Origin: Virgibacillus_F necropolis_A | GTDB lineage: Bacteria > Bacillota > Bacilli > Bacillales > Amphibacillaceae | Reading direction: 5' to 3' | NCBI RefSeq assembly: GCF_044793635.1 | Contig: NZ_CP084992.1 | Location: 806,001 to 870,000 of the forward strand | Length of the DNA: 64,000 nucleotides | Shown here: piece by piece, positions 56,882-64,000 of the stretch | Position numbering within the stretch: position 1 is the stretch's first letter | How the letters are laid out: each line of letters begins with the position of its first letter | Made by a program: the position numbers and the translations under genes | The notes under the pieces: model-generated | Database searches by the model: none | Told to the model about the DNA's origin: nothing | Seen by the model: the letters and a program-made list of their open reading frames with translations, nothing else

Positions 56882-58051
56882 ATGATAAATTTCACTAATG
56901 TACATAATAGAAAGCAAACTAGATCCGTAAAGTGGGATATTCTTCAAGCGGTTTTTCAATCGGAAGAAGTATTGCCAATGTGGGTTGCCGATATGGACTT
57001 TCAAACACCACAGCCTGTCATTGACGCGTTAGTCGAGCGTTCGACACACGGAATTTTCGGTTATACTATTCTGGATAACGATGTAAAATATTCAATAGCG
57101 GAGTGGCTTGAACGACGTCATAATTGGTCAATTGATACAGAATGGCTCTCATTTAGCCCTGGTGTTGTTGCAAGTCTACATATGGCAATTCAAGCTTTTA
57201 CCGAACCTAACGACAAGGTGCTAATCCAAACTCCTGTCTATACACCATTTTATAATGTAATAAAAAAGCATGACCGGGAAGTTGTTAAGAATACGTTAAT
57301 TTACAAGGATAACTCCTATCATATTGACTTCGATGACTTTGAAGAAAAACTAAAAAGTGGTGTGAAAGTATTTGTTCTATGCTCCCCACATAATCCAGTT
57401 GGAAGAGTCTGGCATAAAGAAGAATTAAAAAAAATGGCCGATCTGTGTTTAACCTATAACGTGTTACTGATAAGTGATGAGATCCATGGTGATTTAACGT
57501 TTCCGGGGAATAAACACATCCCAATTGCGTCTTTGTCAGATGAAATCAGGCAGGAAACGATAACATTTATGTCACCATCCAAAACATTTAATTTAGCTGG
57601 TTTACAGGCATCCTATATCATAACCGCGGATAAGAAAAAGCGCTCAATCCTTACCGATCAATTAGAAAGTCAAGGTCACCATATGTTAAACACCATGGGT
57701 AATTTTGCAATGGAAGCCGCTTATAAACATGGTGACGCGTGGCTTGATGAATTACGAGATGTGCTACATGACCATCGAAATTATGTTGTAGAAATGTTTA
57801 GTCAACACACTGAAAAATTAAAAGTCATCCATTCAGAAGGAACTTATTTATTATGGATTGACTGCAGTAGACTTAACTTAGACGACAATTCGTTGAAAAA
57901 ATTCATGATTGAAAACGCAAAAGTTGGGCTTAATGCCGGAATTGAATATGGGGATGAAGGTAAACAGTTCATGCGTATGAATATTGCATGCCCAAGAGCT
58001 ACACTTGAAGAAGGTGTTAAACGAATTATTAACGCAGTTCAAGGGAAATAG
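56882..58051 (+). CDS. patB: PatB/MalY-type PLP-dependent C-S lyase
   Basis: 389 residues of the class I/II aminotransferase fold. The PLP lysine is K234 in SPSKTFNLAGL; other cofactor contacts are CSPHNPVGR (Asn171) and ISDEIHGDLTF. WVADMDFQTPQPV near residue 34 is typical of PatB. B. subtilis PatB is a cystathionine beta-lyase with some transaminase activity. GGGAGG lies before the ATG. Its stop TAG is followed directly by a class B repeat. Confidence 0.92.
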   Translation: MINFTNVHNRKQTRSVKWDILQAVFQSEEVLPMWVADMDFQTPQPVIDALVERSTHGIFGYTILDNDVKYSIAEWLERRHNWSIDTEWLSFSPGVVASLHMAIQAFTEPNDKVLIQTPVYTPFYNVIKKHDREVVKNTLIYKDNSYHIDFDDFEEKLKSGVKVFVLCSPHNPVGRVWHKEELKKMADLCLTYNVLLISDEIHGDLTFPGNKHIPIASLSDEIRQETITFMSPSKTFNLAGLQASYIITADKKKRSILTDQLESQGHHMLNTMGNFAMEAAYKHGDAWLDELRDVLHDHRNYVVEMFSQHTEKLKVIHSEGTYLLWIDCSRLNLDDNSLKKFMIENAKVGLNAGIEYGDEGKQFMRMNIACPRATLEEGVKRIINAVQGK

Positions 58052-58274
58052 GAAAAGCGCAAGCGCCCGTTTAGCGACGTATGGACTGTGCCCACGCAAC
58101 GTGGGTAGTTCGATGTTGCCACGCAAAGTGGCGGTTTTAATCGAATCTTCCTTTTACCTGGAGAGATAAAGGAAACACGGTGAGCTAAAGCGAATAAGGA
58201 CGTTCGACTATGTCGAACTGTTATCGTACGGAGGTGAAGGAAGTCCACTAGGCGCTGGGCGCTGGAGCTAGACA
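58052..58274 (+). repeat. Class B repeat, copy B6 (long form)
   Basis: 223 bp from GAAAAGCGCAAGCGCC, directly after the patB stop, to GGCGCTGGAGCTAGACA. The enlarged middle holds three small hairpins: CCCACGCAACGTGGG, GCCACGCAAAGTGGC and TTCGACTATGTCGAA. It accounts for most of the patB-sodC gap. Confidence 0.85.
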
Positions 58275-58306
58275 TCTTTCGTTTATACTATCCTTGCTCT
58301 TAAAAA

Positions 58307-58347
58307 TAACCGTTGCTTATACTACGCCGGTAGCATAAGCAACGGTT
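58307..58347 (-). terminator. sodC terminator
   Basis: AACCGTTGCTTAT and ATAAGCAACGGTT, a 13-bp stem, lies just past the sodC stop on the minus strand. Confidence 0.8.
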
Positions 58348-58920
58348 TTACTTTTTATTTTTTTCAATAGATTCAGTTGGGTCAGTTGGGGATTCCTTTG
58401 AATCCTTCTTCAGCTTAATTTCACCACAAATTAATCGTTCCCCTGATTCTCCGCTAGGTTGACTAACGCCATCATCCATTTCACTATGAATGATGAGTGA
58501 TTTCCCTTCTTCCTTAAACAGAGATTTCTTTCCTTCTAACATCGTTGCACCGGCCAGCATCAACTCAACATCCACTACCCCACTGGAATCAGCTTCTACG
58601 TTTGGTAAATCACCCAAGTGTGGTCCCTTTGGATTCATCGGTCCATGTTCCTTACCTTCTGGATTAAAATGGTTCCCGGAACTTTTAAAATCTGGTCCTT
58701 TACATTTTGGAAATTCATGAACATGGATCCCGTGTAATCCTGGTGTCAATCCTTCCACCTTCAATTTTATAGAAACTCCTTCTGGTTGCTCTTTAAATTT
58801 AGCAGTTCCAACCATATCACCAGCAGTGTTATACATATCTACTTTTAATGTAGTCCGCTCATCACTTTGACATCCAATTAGAAAAGTTAAAAATAGCACG
58901 ATCATTACTTTACGTATCAT
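58348..58920 (-). CDS. sodC: Cu/Zn superoxide dismutase-like lipoprotein
   Basis: 190 residues. The lipoprotein signal MIRKVMIVLFLTFLIGC puts the lipid on Cys17, so it acts outside the membrane. All metal positions of classical Cu/Zn-SOD are present: H66, H68 (HVHEF), H84 (NHFNP), H92, H101, D104 (HLGDLP) and H145 (IIHSEMDD), plus the cysteines C73 and C165 for the disulfide. B. subtilis YojM/SodC is reported to lack some copper ligands, so this copy may be truly active. The start is ATG 58920 with GGAGG upstream. The charged tail (170-190) is low-complexity. Confidence 0.9.
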   Translation of the reverse strand: MIRKVMIVLFLTFLIGCQSDERTTLKVDMYNTAGDMVGTAKFKEQPEGVSIKLKVEGLTPGLHGIHVHEFPKCKGPDFKSSGNHFNPEGKEHGPMNPKGPHLGDLPNVEADSSGVVDVELMLAGATMLEGKKSLFKEEGKSLIIHSEMDDGVSQPSGESGERLICGEIKLKKDSKESPTDPTESIEKNKK

Positions 58921-59037
58921 TCTCAGGTCCTCCATGGTCTTTTTTTATTAGTATCAACCAAAAAGGAACAAAGTAATCAAAAGTTTAACGTCAAAAAAAC
59001 TACTAAAACCTATTGGGAATTAGCAGTTTTCGAGGAT

Positions 59038-59238
59038 TTATTCACTTTTATTATCATCGCTATAATTTTCGGTGTCCTGGTTCAGATTATACTTTTCATC
59101 AATCCGTTTTGCTTCCTTTTTGGAATGTTTATAGAAAAAATACATCGTAATAGCAGCACCAATCATAAAAATAAGTAATGTTATCAATGCAGGAATATAT
59201 TCCGACTTGTCTTCTGGAAAATAAAGAAACTCCATCAT
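59038..59238 (-). CDS. Small single-pass membrane protein, unknown
   Basis: 66 residues: a short N-terminal part, one hydrophobic helix (IPALITLLIFMIGAAITMYFF, residues 15-35), then a basic and finally acidic cytoplasmic tail (KHSKKEAKRIDEKYNLNQD). AAAGG is about 11 bases upstream of two tandem ATG codons. It sits between sodC and kapB. I do not recognise a family. Confidence 0.6.
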   Translation of the reverse strand: MMEFLYFPEDKSEYIPALITLLIFMIGAAITMYFFYKHSKKEAKRIDEKYNLNQDTENYSDDNKSE

Positions 59239-59404
59239 AGGTACTCACGCCTTTCGACATCATTATACCAAATAGGTGTTTTTCCTTAAACTGAAACGAC
59301 ACTTGTTCATAAAGATGCCATAATATTAAGCCTTGTTTTATTGAAGTTTTTCAAAAATAAAGTAAGATGGAGACATAATCATATTTTTATGGAGGTTTAT
59401 ATCA

Positions 59405-59782
59405 ATGGCTGACACACAACTCGGACAACTAGTTCGCGCACATTATAATTCGGGTATTTACATAGGAGAAGTAATGGAAGATCGCGGTGACCGTTTTCTT
59501 ATAAAGGTATTAGCTGTTCATAAGCACCCGATGCAAGGTGATCTACATAACCCAGGAAAAGTTGATGATGTATTCTTTCACCAACGGAAAGCACTCGCCT
59601 ACAATGAAAAAATGAACGTGGCGAAACCAGCAGTTCACCCTTTTGAAGGGGAATTACCTGCATATAAAGAGTCACTAAGTAAATCAGTTGAAAAACTGAA
59701 AAACAAACTGGCCTATAAAGATACACCTTTTAACAAAAAGGCATTAAAAACGTTAGAAGAACTAGAGAGAAAGTATAACTAA
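59405..59782 (+). CDS. kapB: Kinase-associated lipoprotein B homologue
   Basis: 125 residues matching KapB (GQLVRAHYNSGIYIGEVMEDRG, VLAVHKHPMQGDLHNPG). KapB promotes KinB signalling into the sporulation phosphorelay in B. subtilis. There is no visible lipobox or signal peptide here despite the family name, so a cytoplasmic location is more likely. GGAGG precedes the ATG. A strong terminator follows, shared with khtU. Confidence 0.88.
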   Translation: MADTQLGQLVRAHYNSGIYIGEVMEDRGDRFLIKVLAVHKHPMQGDLHNPGKVDDVFFHQRKALAYNEKMNVAKPAVHPFEGELPAYKESLSKSVEKLKNKLAYKDTPFNKKALKTLEELERKYN

Positions 59783-59784
59783 AG

Positions 59785-59824
59785 AAAAGCGGTCATGCTG
59801 TTTGAGAAGCATGACCGCTTTTCT
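59785..59824. terminator. Bidirectional terminator between kapB and khtU
   Basis: AAAAGCGGTCATGCT / AGCATGACCGCTTTT, a perfect 15-bp stem with an 8-base loop between convergent genes. Confidence 0.92.
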
Positions 59825-59830
59825 TTAAAA

Positions 59831-61006
59831 TTATGTTGGAACCTTTAAGCTTTTCTTATTCTTAACAGGTTTACCGTAAATTTTAATTGTTATATGATTA
59901 GCATAGCTAAATAAGAGCATTCCGATAAAAGCAGATAGAATAATGTATATCCCACCAAAGACTTTTAAGGATCCAACTGCCACACTAGCAATAACTACGG
60001 AAAATTCACCACGCGCACAGAGTGATAAACCTGCACGTAATGATACACGTTTGGAAAGGCCATATAGTTTACCACCCACTACACCTACAATCACCTTAGC
60101 GATCACGGACCAAATAAGAAGAGTTGTAAGAAGAAGTGGCATTGGAATTCCTGAGCCTATATCAATAGTTGTGCCAAAGTAAACGAAAAAGGTAGGTAGC
60201 ATAAGGTTCTTTATTGGTGATACCGTACCTTCAACACGCTCAATTTTGCCAATTTCCGCAAGCATAACACCTGCAAGAAATGCACCTAGCACTTCTGAGA
60301 GTCCTAAGTATAATGCTAATCCACCAAAAGCAAGCGCAATCCCAACTAACAATGCGAATTTGAAATCTTCATCGTCAATTCGTAATAAAAACTTCTCAAA
60401 ATGCTTAAACAAAGTTTTTCCAAGTACAATTGCCAGTAATCCTAGCCCTATAATTTTACCAACCAATAAGAGAAGATCGCTACTTGTAAACGCATCACCT
60501 GCACTCAACGCTATCAGGATTGCTACGACAATCGGCGCAATCAAATCTTCAAATATTAATATTGCTAAAATAAATTCAGTCTCAGCGTTAGCCATTCGTC
60601 CTTTATCGTCCAATAATTTAGCTGTAATAGAGGAACTAGTTGCATAAGTTATTCCGCCAATTAGAAATGCACTGAACCAATCCAGTCCAAATCCAAAAGC
60701 AATAATCATCGAAACACCTAAGCTGAGCACAACATCTAGTATCCCTGAACTCCAAATCTTTTTCGCTATCGAACCTAATCGTTTTGTACTAAATTCTAAT
60801 CCAAGTAAAAAGAACATTAATACAATCGAAACTTCACTTGAGAAATGTAAAATCGCATTGTGACTTAAAATTCCGGCTAAAACAATACCAAATAAGATAT
60901 ATAAGATAACACTTGGGAATTTTGTTTTTAAGGCTATAAAACCTAAAACGAAAATTCCGAGTAAAACAAGACCGGCCCCTAATAATGCGGGAACATCACT
61001 TAACAA
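59831..61006 (-). CDS. khtU: K+(NH4+)/H+ antiporter, membrane subunit (KhtU/AmhT, CPA2)
   Basis: 391 residues with about 12 membrane helices and the CPA2 signature GITYATSSSITAKLLDD (helix 5) and LLGLEFSTKRLGSI. The protein ends after the membrane domain and has no RCK domain, because regulation is by the separate KhtT. B. subtilis KhtTU expels K+; the Bacillus pseudofirmus homologue AmhMT also moves NH4+. The start is TTG at 61006, with GGAGAGG about 11 bases upstream inside the end of khtT; the gap to the khtT stop is six bases. Confidence 0.9.
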   Translation of the reverse strand: MLSDVPALLGAGLVLLGIFVLGFIALKTKFPSVILYILFGIVLAGILSHNAILHFSSEVSIVLMFFLLGLEFSTKRLGSIAKKIWSSGILDVVLSLGVSMIIAFGFGLDWFSAFLIGGITYATSSSITAKLLDDKGRMANAETEFILAILIFEDLIAPIVVAILIALSAGDAFTSSDLLLLVGKIIGLGLLAIVLGKTLFKHFEKFLLRIDDEDFKFALLVGIALAFGGLALYLGLSEVLGAFLAGVMLAEIGKIERVEGTVSPIKNLMLPTFFVYFGTTIDIGSGIPMPLLLTTLLIWSVIAKVIVGVVGGKLYGLSKRVSLRAGLSLCARGEFSVVIASVAVGSLKVFGGIYIILSAFIGMLLFSYANHITIKIYGKPVKNKKSLKVPT

Positions 61007-61012
61007 TCCAAC

Positions 61013-61501
61013 TTATTCCTCTCCCTGGCATAGCTTAGATAAAGAAGAAATTTGATCCTCTTTACCGACAGACATTAAGACATCGCCAGGTTTTAACGTG
61101 GTATCTGTTTCAGGTATTGCAATAACATCGTCACCATGGACGATTCCAATAATTGTTGCACCGGTTTTATTTCTAATATCAGATTCTTCAATTGTTCTAT
61201 CAACAAGTGATGATTTTTCTTTCACTTTAATATAGTCCACAATAATTTGTTTCTTAAACATACGGATTTTCTCAATATCTGCAGGCTGATAGGTTGTTCC
61301 GAGTAATTGTGCAGCTAAATCACGTGTTTCTTCTGGGGTTAAATCCATTGCGAAATCTGCTTCATCACTATCGCTATCCTCGAAAAAATAAAGTTCACGC
61401 TTTCCAGTATGATGAACAATAATAACAAGCATGTTGTCCTCTGATGTTTTCATTGAGATTTTTTGCCCAATTCCTGGTAGCTGTGATACGGAAATATTCA
61501 A
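61013..61501 (-). CDS. khtT: KhtT/AmhM, RCK_C regulatory subunit of the antiporter
   Basis: About 162 residues: an N-terminal domain (SVSQLPGIGQKISMKTS) and a C-terminal TrkA-C/RCK_C domain (TGATIIGIVHGDDVIAIPETDTTLKPGDVLMSVG) that binds nucleotides such as c-di-AMP in B. subtilis KhtT. I place the start at TTG 61501, with GAGGTG six bases upstream, giving MNISVSQLPGIG as in the family. A GTG at 61510 overlaps the ribosome site. It forms an operon with khtU. Confidence 0.85.
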   Translation of the reverse strand: MNISVSQLPGIGQKISMKTSEDNMLVIIVHHTGKRELYFFEDSDSDEADFAMDLTPEETRDLAAQLLGTTYQPADIEKIRMFKKQIIVDYIKVKEKSSLVDRTIEESDIRNKTGATIIGIVHGDDVIAIPETDTTLKPGDVLMSVGKEDQISSLSKLCQGEE

Positions 61502-61551
61502 ATCATTCACCTCTTATAAACCATAATTATTTCTGATTTACCATTCCATTA

Positions 61552-61670
61552 GAAAAGCGCAAGCGCCTTGGTCAGCCCCGACAAGTTTAAGACGAATCTC
61601 TTAGTGATGATTTTTATCACAAAGAGATTTGACTTAAAACCTCGAGGGGCTAGGCGCTGGAGCTAGACAG
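61552..61670 (+). repeat. Class B repeat, copy B7
   Basis: 119 bp, nearly identical to B5 5 kb away and in the same orientation. One palindrome arm reads AAGACGAATCTCT instead of AAGTCAAATCTCT, breaking two pairs. Unlike B1, B5 and B6 it does not touch a stop codon; it lies between khtT and ptsH. Confidence 0.9.
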
Positions 61671-61711
61671 ATTAACGCCAAAGTTTATACTTTCTTATCT
61701 GAAAAATAAAA

Positions 61712-61742
61712 AGCTAGAGTTAATATTAGCTCTAGCTACTTT
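61712..61742 (-). terminator. ptsH terminator
   Basis: AGCTAGAG / CTCTAGCT with inner TAATATTA and a T-run (TTTTTATTTTT) on the minus strand. Confidence 0.8.
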
Positions 61743-61744
61743 AC

Positions 61745-62008
61745 TTATTCACCTAAATGTTCTTTGATTACTTCAGCAACACCATTTAATGCTTCTTCTT
61801 CATCTCCACCAGTTGCCGAAACTTTAACCTCTGCACCTTTTGGTACACCTAAAGACATAACACCCATGATTGATTTAAGGTTAACTGTTTTACCATTATA
61901 GGAAACCTCAACCTCTGATTCAAATTGTCCTGCTTTATTAACCAATAATGTTGCTGGTCTTGCATGAACACCCGTATCTGCTGTAATTGTAAATGTTTGT
62001 TCTTTCAT
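61745..62008 (-). CDS. ptsH: Phosphocarrier protein HPr
   Basis: 87 residues. His15 in TGVHARPATLLVNKA is the PTS phosphorylation site, which rules out the Crh paralogue (Gln at that position). Ser46 in NLKSIMGVMSLG is the HPr-kinase site used in CcpA-dependent carbon control. ptsI is not adjacent, although in B. subtilis it follows ptsH, so HPr is encoded apart from enzyme I or this is a second copy. AAAGGATGA lies before the ATG, and the gene has its own terminator. Confidence 0.9.
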   Translation of the reverse strand: MKEQTFTITADTGVHARPATLLVNKAGQFESEVEVSYNGKTVNLKSIMGVMSLGVPKGAEVKVSATGGDEEEALNGVAEVIKEHLGE

Positions 62009-62209
62009 TTTATCTCATCCTTTCCCTTATAGCTTTATGAATAGTTAAATTTACACTCAACTTGTGAAAAAAGTAAACTAACTATATTATATACAATTTT
62101 ATGATTGAATGAAACAAAAACAGTGTCGAGTAGGAAATTTATTTGTTTTTCATAAATCGTTGTGATAACGTTATTTTTATTAGTAAGCTTTTAATTAGGA
62201 GGAACATAT

Positions 62210-62917
62210 ATGAGTGTACATATAGGCGCTAAAGAAAATGAAATTGCAGATAAAATATTACTTCCAGGTGACCCATTACGGGCAAAATATATTGCCGAAA
62301 CATTTCTAGAGGATGTAACACAATACAATGAAGTCCGTGGAATGTACGGTTTTACTGGAACATATAAGGGAGAACGTGTTTCCGTTCAGGGAACTGGAAT
62401 GGGAGTCCCTTCAATATCCATCTACGTAAACGAATTAATACAAAGCTATGATGTTCAAAAATTAATCCGCGTTGGAACGTGTGGTGCAATCCAAAAGGAT
62501 GTAAAAGTTCGTGATGTGATTCTTGCACAGGGTGCAACAACAGACTCCCAAATCAATCGAATGGTATTCAATGGTATAGACTATGCTCCACTTGCTGACT
62601 TTGATTTATTGAAAAAAGCGTATGATGTTGGAATAGAAAAAGGAATGAACCTTCGCGTAGGTAATGTATTTACCAGTGATACGTTCTATCGTGATAATGC
62701 ACAGGAAATAAACGAATTGCTTGCAAAATATAAAGTCCTAGCAATCGAAATGGAATCTTCTGCATTGTACACCCTTGCTGCAAAGTACGATCGCCAAGCA
62801 CTTTCCGTACTTACGGTTTCCGATCATATTTTGACAGGTGAAGAAACGTCTTCAGAGGAACGTCAAACTACATTTAATGAAATGATGATTGTTGCTTTAG
62901 AAGCTGCAATAAAATAA
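62210..62917 (+). CDS. deoD: Purine nucleoside phosphorylase, DeoD type
   Basis: 235 residues, hexameric PNP family. Signatures: ILLPGDPLRAKYIAE, VQGTGMGVPSISIYV, GTCGAIQKDVKVRDV, EMESSALYTLAAKY and SDHILTGEETSSEERQ. It cleaves purine (deoxy)nucleosides with phosphate in salvage. AGGAGG is six to seven bases before the ATG. It is divergent from ptsH. Confidence 0.96.
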   Translation: MSVHIGAKENEIADKILLPGDPLRAKYIAETFLEDVTQYNEVRGMYGFTGTYKGERVSVQGTGMGVPSISIYVNELIQSYDVQKLIRVGTCGAIQKDVKVRDVILAQGATTDSQINRMVFNGIDYAPLADFDLLKKAYDVGIEKGMNLRVGNVFTSDTFYRDNAQEINELLAKYKVLAIEMESSALYTLAAKYDRQALSVLTVSDHILTGEETSSEERQTTFNEMMIVALEAAIK

Positions 62918-62922
62918 TCATT

Positions 62923-62957
62923 AGCCGATAGATTTCTACAATCTATCGGCTTTTTAT
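62923..62957 (+). terminator. deoD terminator
   Basis: AGCCGATAGAT / ATCTATCGGCT, an 11-bp perfect stem followed by TTTTATT. Confidence 0.9.
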
Positions 62958-62986
62958 TGTTAACTTACCAAAATTTAAGTTGACAA
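62957..62986 (+). promoter_or_regulatory. BirA-type operator upstream of bioY
   Basis: TTGTTAACTT-N10-AAGTTGACAA is an inverted repeat with one mismatch. Written as TTGTTAAC-N14-GTTGACAA it fits the Firmicute biotin operator (half-sites TTGTTAAC and GTTAACAA, about 15 bp apart). The right half contains a TTGACA -35 element, so bound BirA would block bioY transcription. Confidence 0.7.
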
Positions 62987-63032
62987 TAGTCCCCTATCCT
63001 GTTTATTATAATGATGAGGGGTGAGGGTTTTG

Positions 63033-63632
63033 ATGAATAAATTACGTACCGTTGATCTAACATTTGGGGCAGTATTTGTATGTTTAATGGCCTTTGGTGC
63101 CAATATCGCAGTTTGGTTCCCAATGCTTGCAGTACCAATTGGTGGGGCAACTGTTCCGTTATCATTACAGACATTTTTTGCAATACTAGCAGGATTAATG
63201 CTTGGTAAAAAACTTGGTTCAATTTCAATGATTACATATATTCTTGTAGGTGTAGCTGGTGTACCTGTTTTTGCGAATATGAGCGCAGGACCTATGGCTA
63301 TAGTTAGTCCTACAGGCGGCTTTATCATTTCATTCGTTTTTATTGCTTTTTTTGTTGGTTGGATTTCGGAAGCAAGCAAAAAACCTTCTGTTCCTATTTA
63401 TACAATCGCATCGTTAGTTGGTTTGGTGATGAACTATACAATTGGTGTATCGTATATGTACCTTGCAATGAATACGTGGTTAGCTCTAGACATCTCTTAT
63501 AGGATAGCATGGATTAGTATGACACCGTTTATTGTAAAAGATACGGCCCTTGCATGTTTAGCCGCAGTATTCATGGTGACATTGGCAAAACGTGTTCCGA
63601 TGAGGTGGACATCAGTAAAAGCAAAAGCATAA
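63033..63632 (+). CDS. bioY: Biotin transporter BioY
   Basis: 199 residues with six membrane helices, the ECF-type biotin S component. Family signatures are VPIGGATVPLSLQTFFAILAGLMLGKKLG and SPTGGFIISFVFIAFFVGW. It imports biotin, alone or with an EcfAA'T module encoded elsewhere. I choose ATG 63033; the GTG at 63021 is itself inside the GAGGGGTGAGGG ribosome site. The BirA operator upstream supports the biotin assignment. Confidence 0.92.
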   Translation: MNKLRTVDLTFGAVFVCLMAFGANIAVWFPMLAVPIGGATVPLSLQTFFAILAGLMLGKKLGSISMITYILVGVAGVPVFANMSAGPMAIVSPTGGFIISFVFIAFFVGWISEASKKPSVPIYTIASLVGLVMNYTIGVSYMYLAMNTWLALDISYRIAWISMTPFIVKDTALACLAAVFMVTLAKRVPMRWTSVKAKA

Positions 63633-63641
63633 AGATATTCT

Positions 63642-63674
63642 GGATCATTCAACGTAGAATGATCCTTTTTTTAT
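63642..63674 (+). terminator. bioY terminator
   Basis: GGATCATTC / GAATGATCC, a 9-bp stem with a 6-base loop, then seven T. Confidence 0.9.
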
Positions 63675-63815
63675 TTTTACATACTTGTAAATCCATGAAT
63701 TTTATTATTTCATATGATAAAATTATCCATATATATTGACGTAAAATACATATACTACACATATTAGATATTTACTAGCACCATGTAAAAGCACAGAAAG
63801 GATGATTATCCATTC

Positions 63816-64000
63816 ATGGACTTGTTTTTAAATTTTCCATTATGGGCTTCACTCGCAGCAATCGTTTTTGCTCAAGTCATTAAAATCCCAATACGATTCA
63901 TTGTTACAAGAGAATTTAAGCCAGATCTCGCCTTTAGTACTGGAGGAATGCCAAGTAGTCATTCTGCCGCTGTAGCTGCATTGTCAACTGGTATTGGAAT
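63816..64000 (+). CDS. yuiD: YuiD-like divergent PAP2-family membrane protein (3' end outside window)
   Basis: The first 61 codons are visible: a hydrophobic start MDLFLNFPLWASLAAIVFAQ, then KFKP-like charged loop (REFKPDLAFSTGG) and MPSSHSAAVAALSTGIG. GGMPSSHSA is the phosphatase-like motif of the divergent PAP2/DUF212 family, to which B. subtilis YuiD (about 158 residues) belongs. Function unknown. AAAGGATG lies about 12 bases before the ATG. Confidence 0.85.
   Translation, partial: MDLFLNFPLWASLAAIVFAQVIKIPIRFIVTREFKPDLAFSTGGMPSSHSAAVAALSTGIG

Noticed and set aside
56702..57004. 100-codon open frame on the minus strand over the patB leader
   Set aside because: It is antisense to the patB start and to a terminator, has no ribosome site and no recognisable composition.
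62163..62176. cre site upstream of deoD (TGATAACGTTATTT)
   Set aside because: The last two consensus positions, C and A, are both missing, so it is weaker than the site at 21291.
62965..63379. Two minus-strand open frames opposite bioY
   Set aside because: They mirror the hydrophobic bioY coding sequence; bioY has a clear family match and operator.

Overview
The window is a low-GC Bacillaceae chromosome segment. Gene order closely follows the yt- and yug- regions of Bacillus subtilis, and the intergenic repeats, SAM/T-box/FMN leaders, TTG starts and strong AGGAGG ribosome sites all fit. An Oceanobacillus/Virgibacillus-like organism is plausible, but that is inference; the 16S sequence could settle it by alignment. 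Almost everything is core chromosome. No prophage, IS transposase, CRISPR array or tRNA gene was seen.

Layout. 1-10 kb: the 3' end of the Ku end-joining gene, then the ytnP-trmB-ytzH-ytmP-ytlRQ-thpR-ytzE-ytzG-murJ-ytfP block. 10.3-16.3 kb: a 593-bp palindromic repeat element and a complete rRNA operon (16S-23S-5S, minus strand, tandem promoters, no tRNAs). 16.4-31.6 kb: ytwF, a secreted protein, T-box-controlled leuS, mnmM, an amino-acid ABC operon, ytpB, ytoA, SAM-riboswitch-controlled metK divergent from pckA, a GNAT behind a MerR-type operator, ytkD, and an orphan siderophore ATPase behind a Fur box. 31.8-34.1 kb: a small accessory patch with a repeat element, a standalone HsdR_N-type nuclease-like protein and a nucleotidyltransferase. 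34.2-44.1 kb: a five-repeat MscS/CmpX-like channel and the menaquinone cluster (menF-D-H-B-E on minus, menA-menI divergent, menC missing). 44.3-50.1 kb: ribU with an FMN riboswitch and a 1464-residue bacillopeptidase F. 50.7-64 kb: M42 peptidase, thioredoxin-like protein, yugO/yugN/yugI, pgi, patB, sodC, kapB, khtTU, ptsH, deoD, bioY with a BirA operator, and the start of yuiD.

The genes mostly serve cofactors and respiration (menaquinone, riboflavin, biotin, SAM, iron), central carbon metabolism (pckA, pgi, HPr, deoD), K+ handling (YugO, KhtTU, the MscS-like channel) and translation (rrn, leuS, trmB, mnmM, ytzG).

The least explained content is intergenic. Class A elements (three full copies, one relic) are modular palindromes with shared cores, arms that differ but stay complementary, and terminal repeats. 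One copy has its ends exchanged relative to its body, one has an internal deletion, and one arm pair shows an A:T to C:G compensatory change. Class B elements (GAAAAGCGC...GCTAGAC) start directly after, or 4 bp after, the stop codon of ytpB, pgi, patB and menB, and are triplicated (3 x 123 bp) inside the men operon. A third, unrelated array has six units with an exact 20-bp period.
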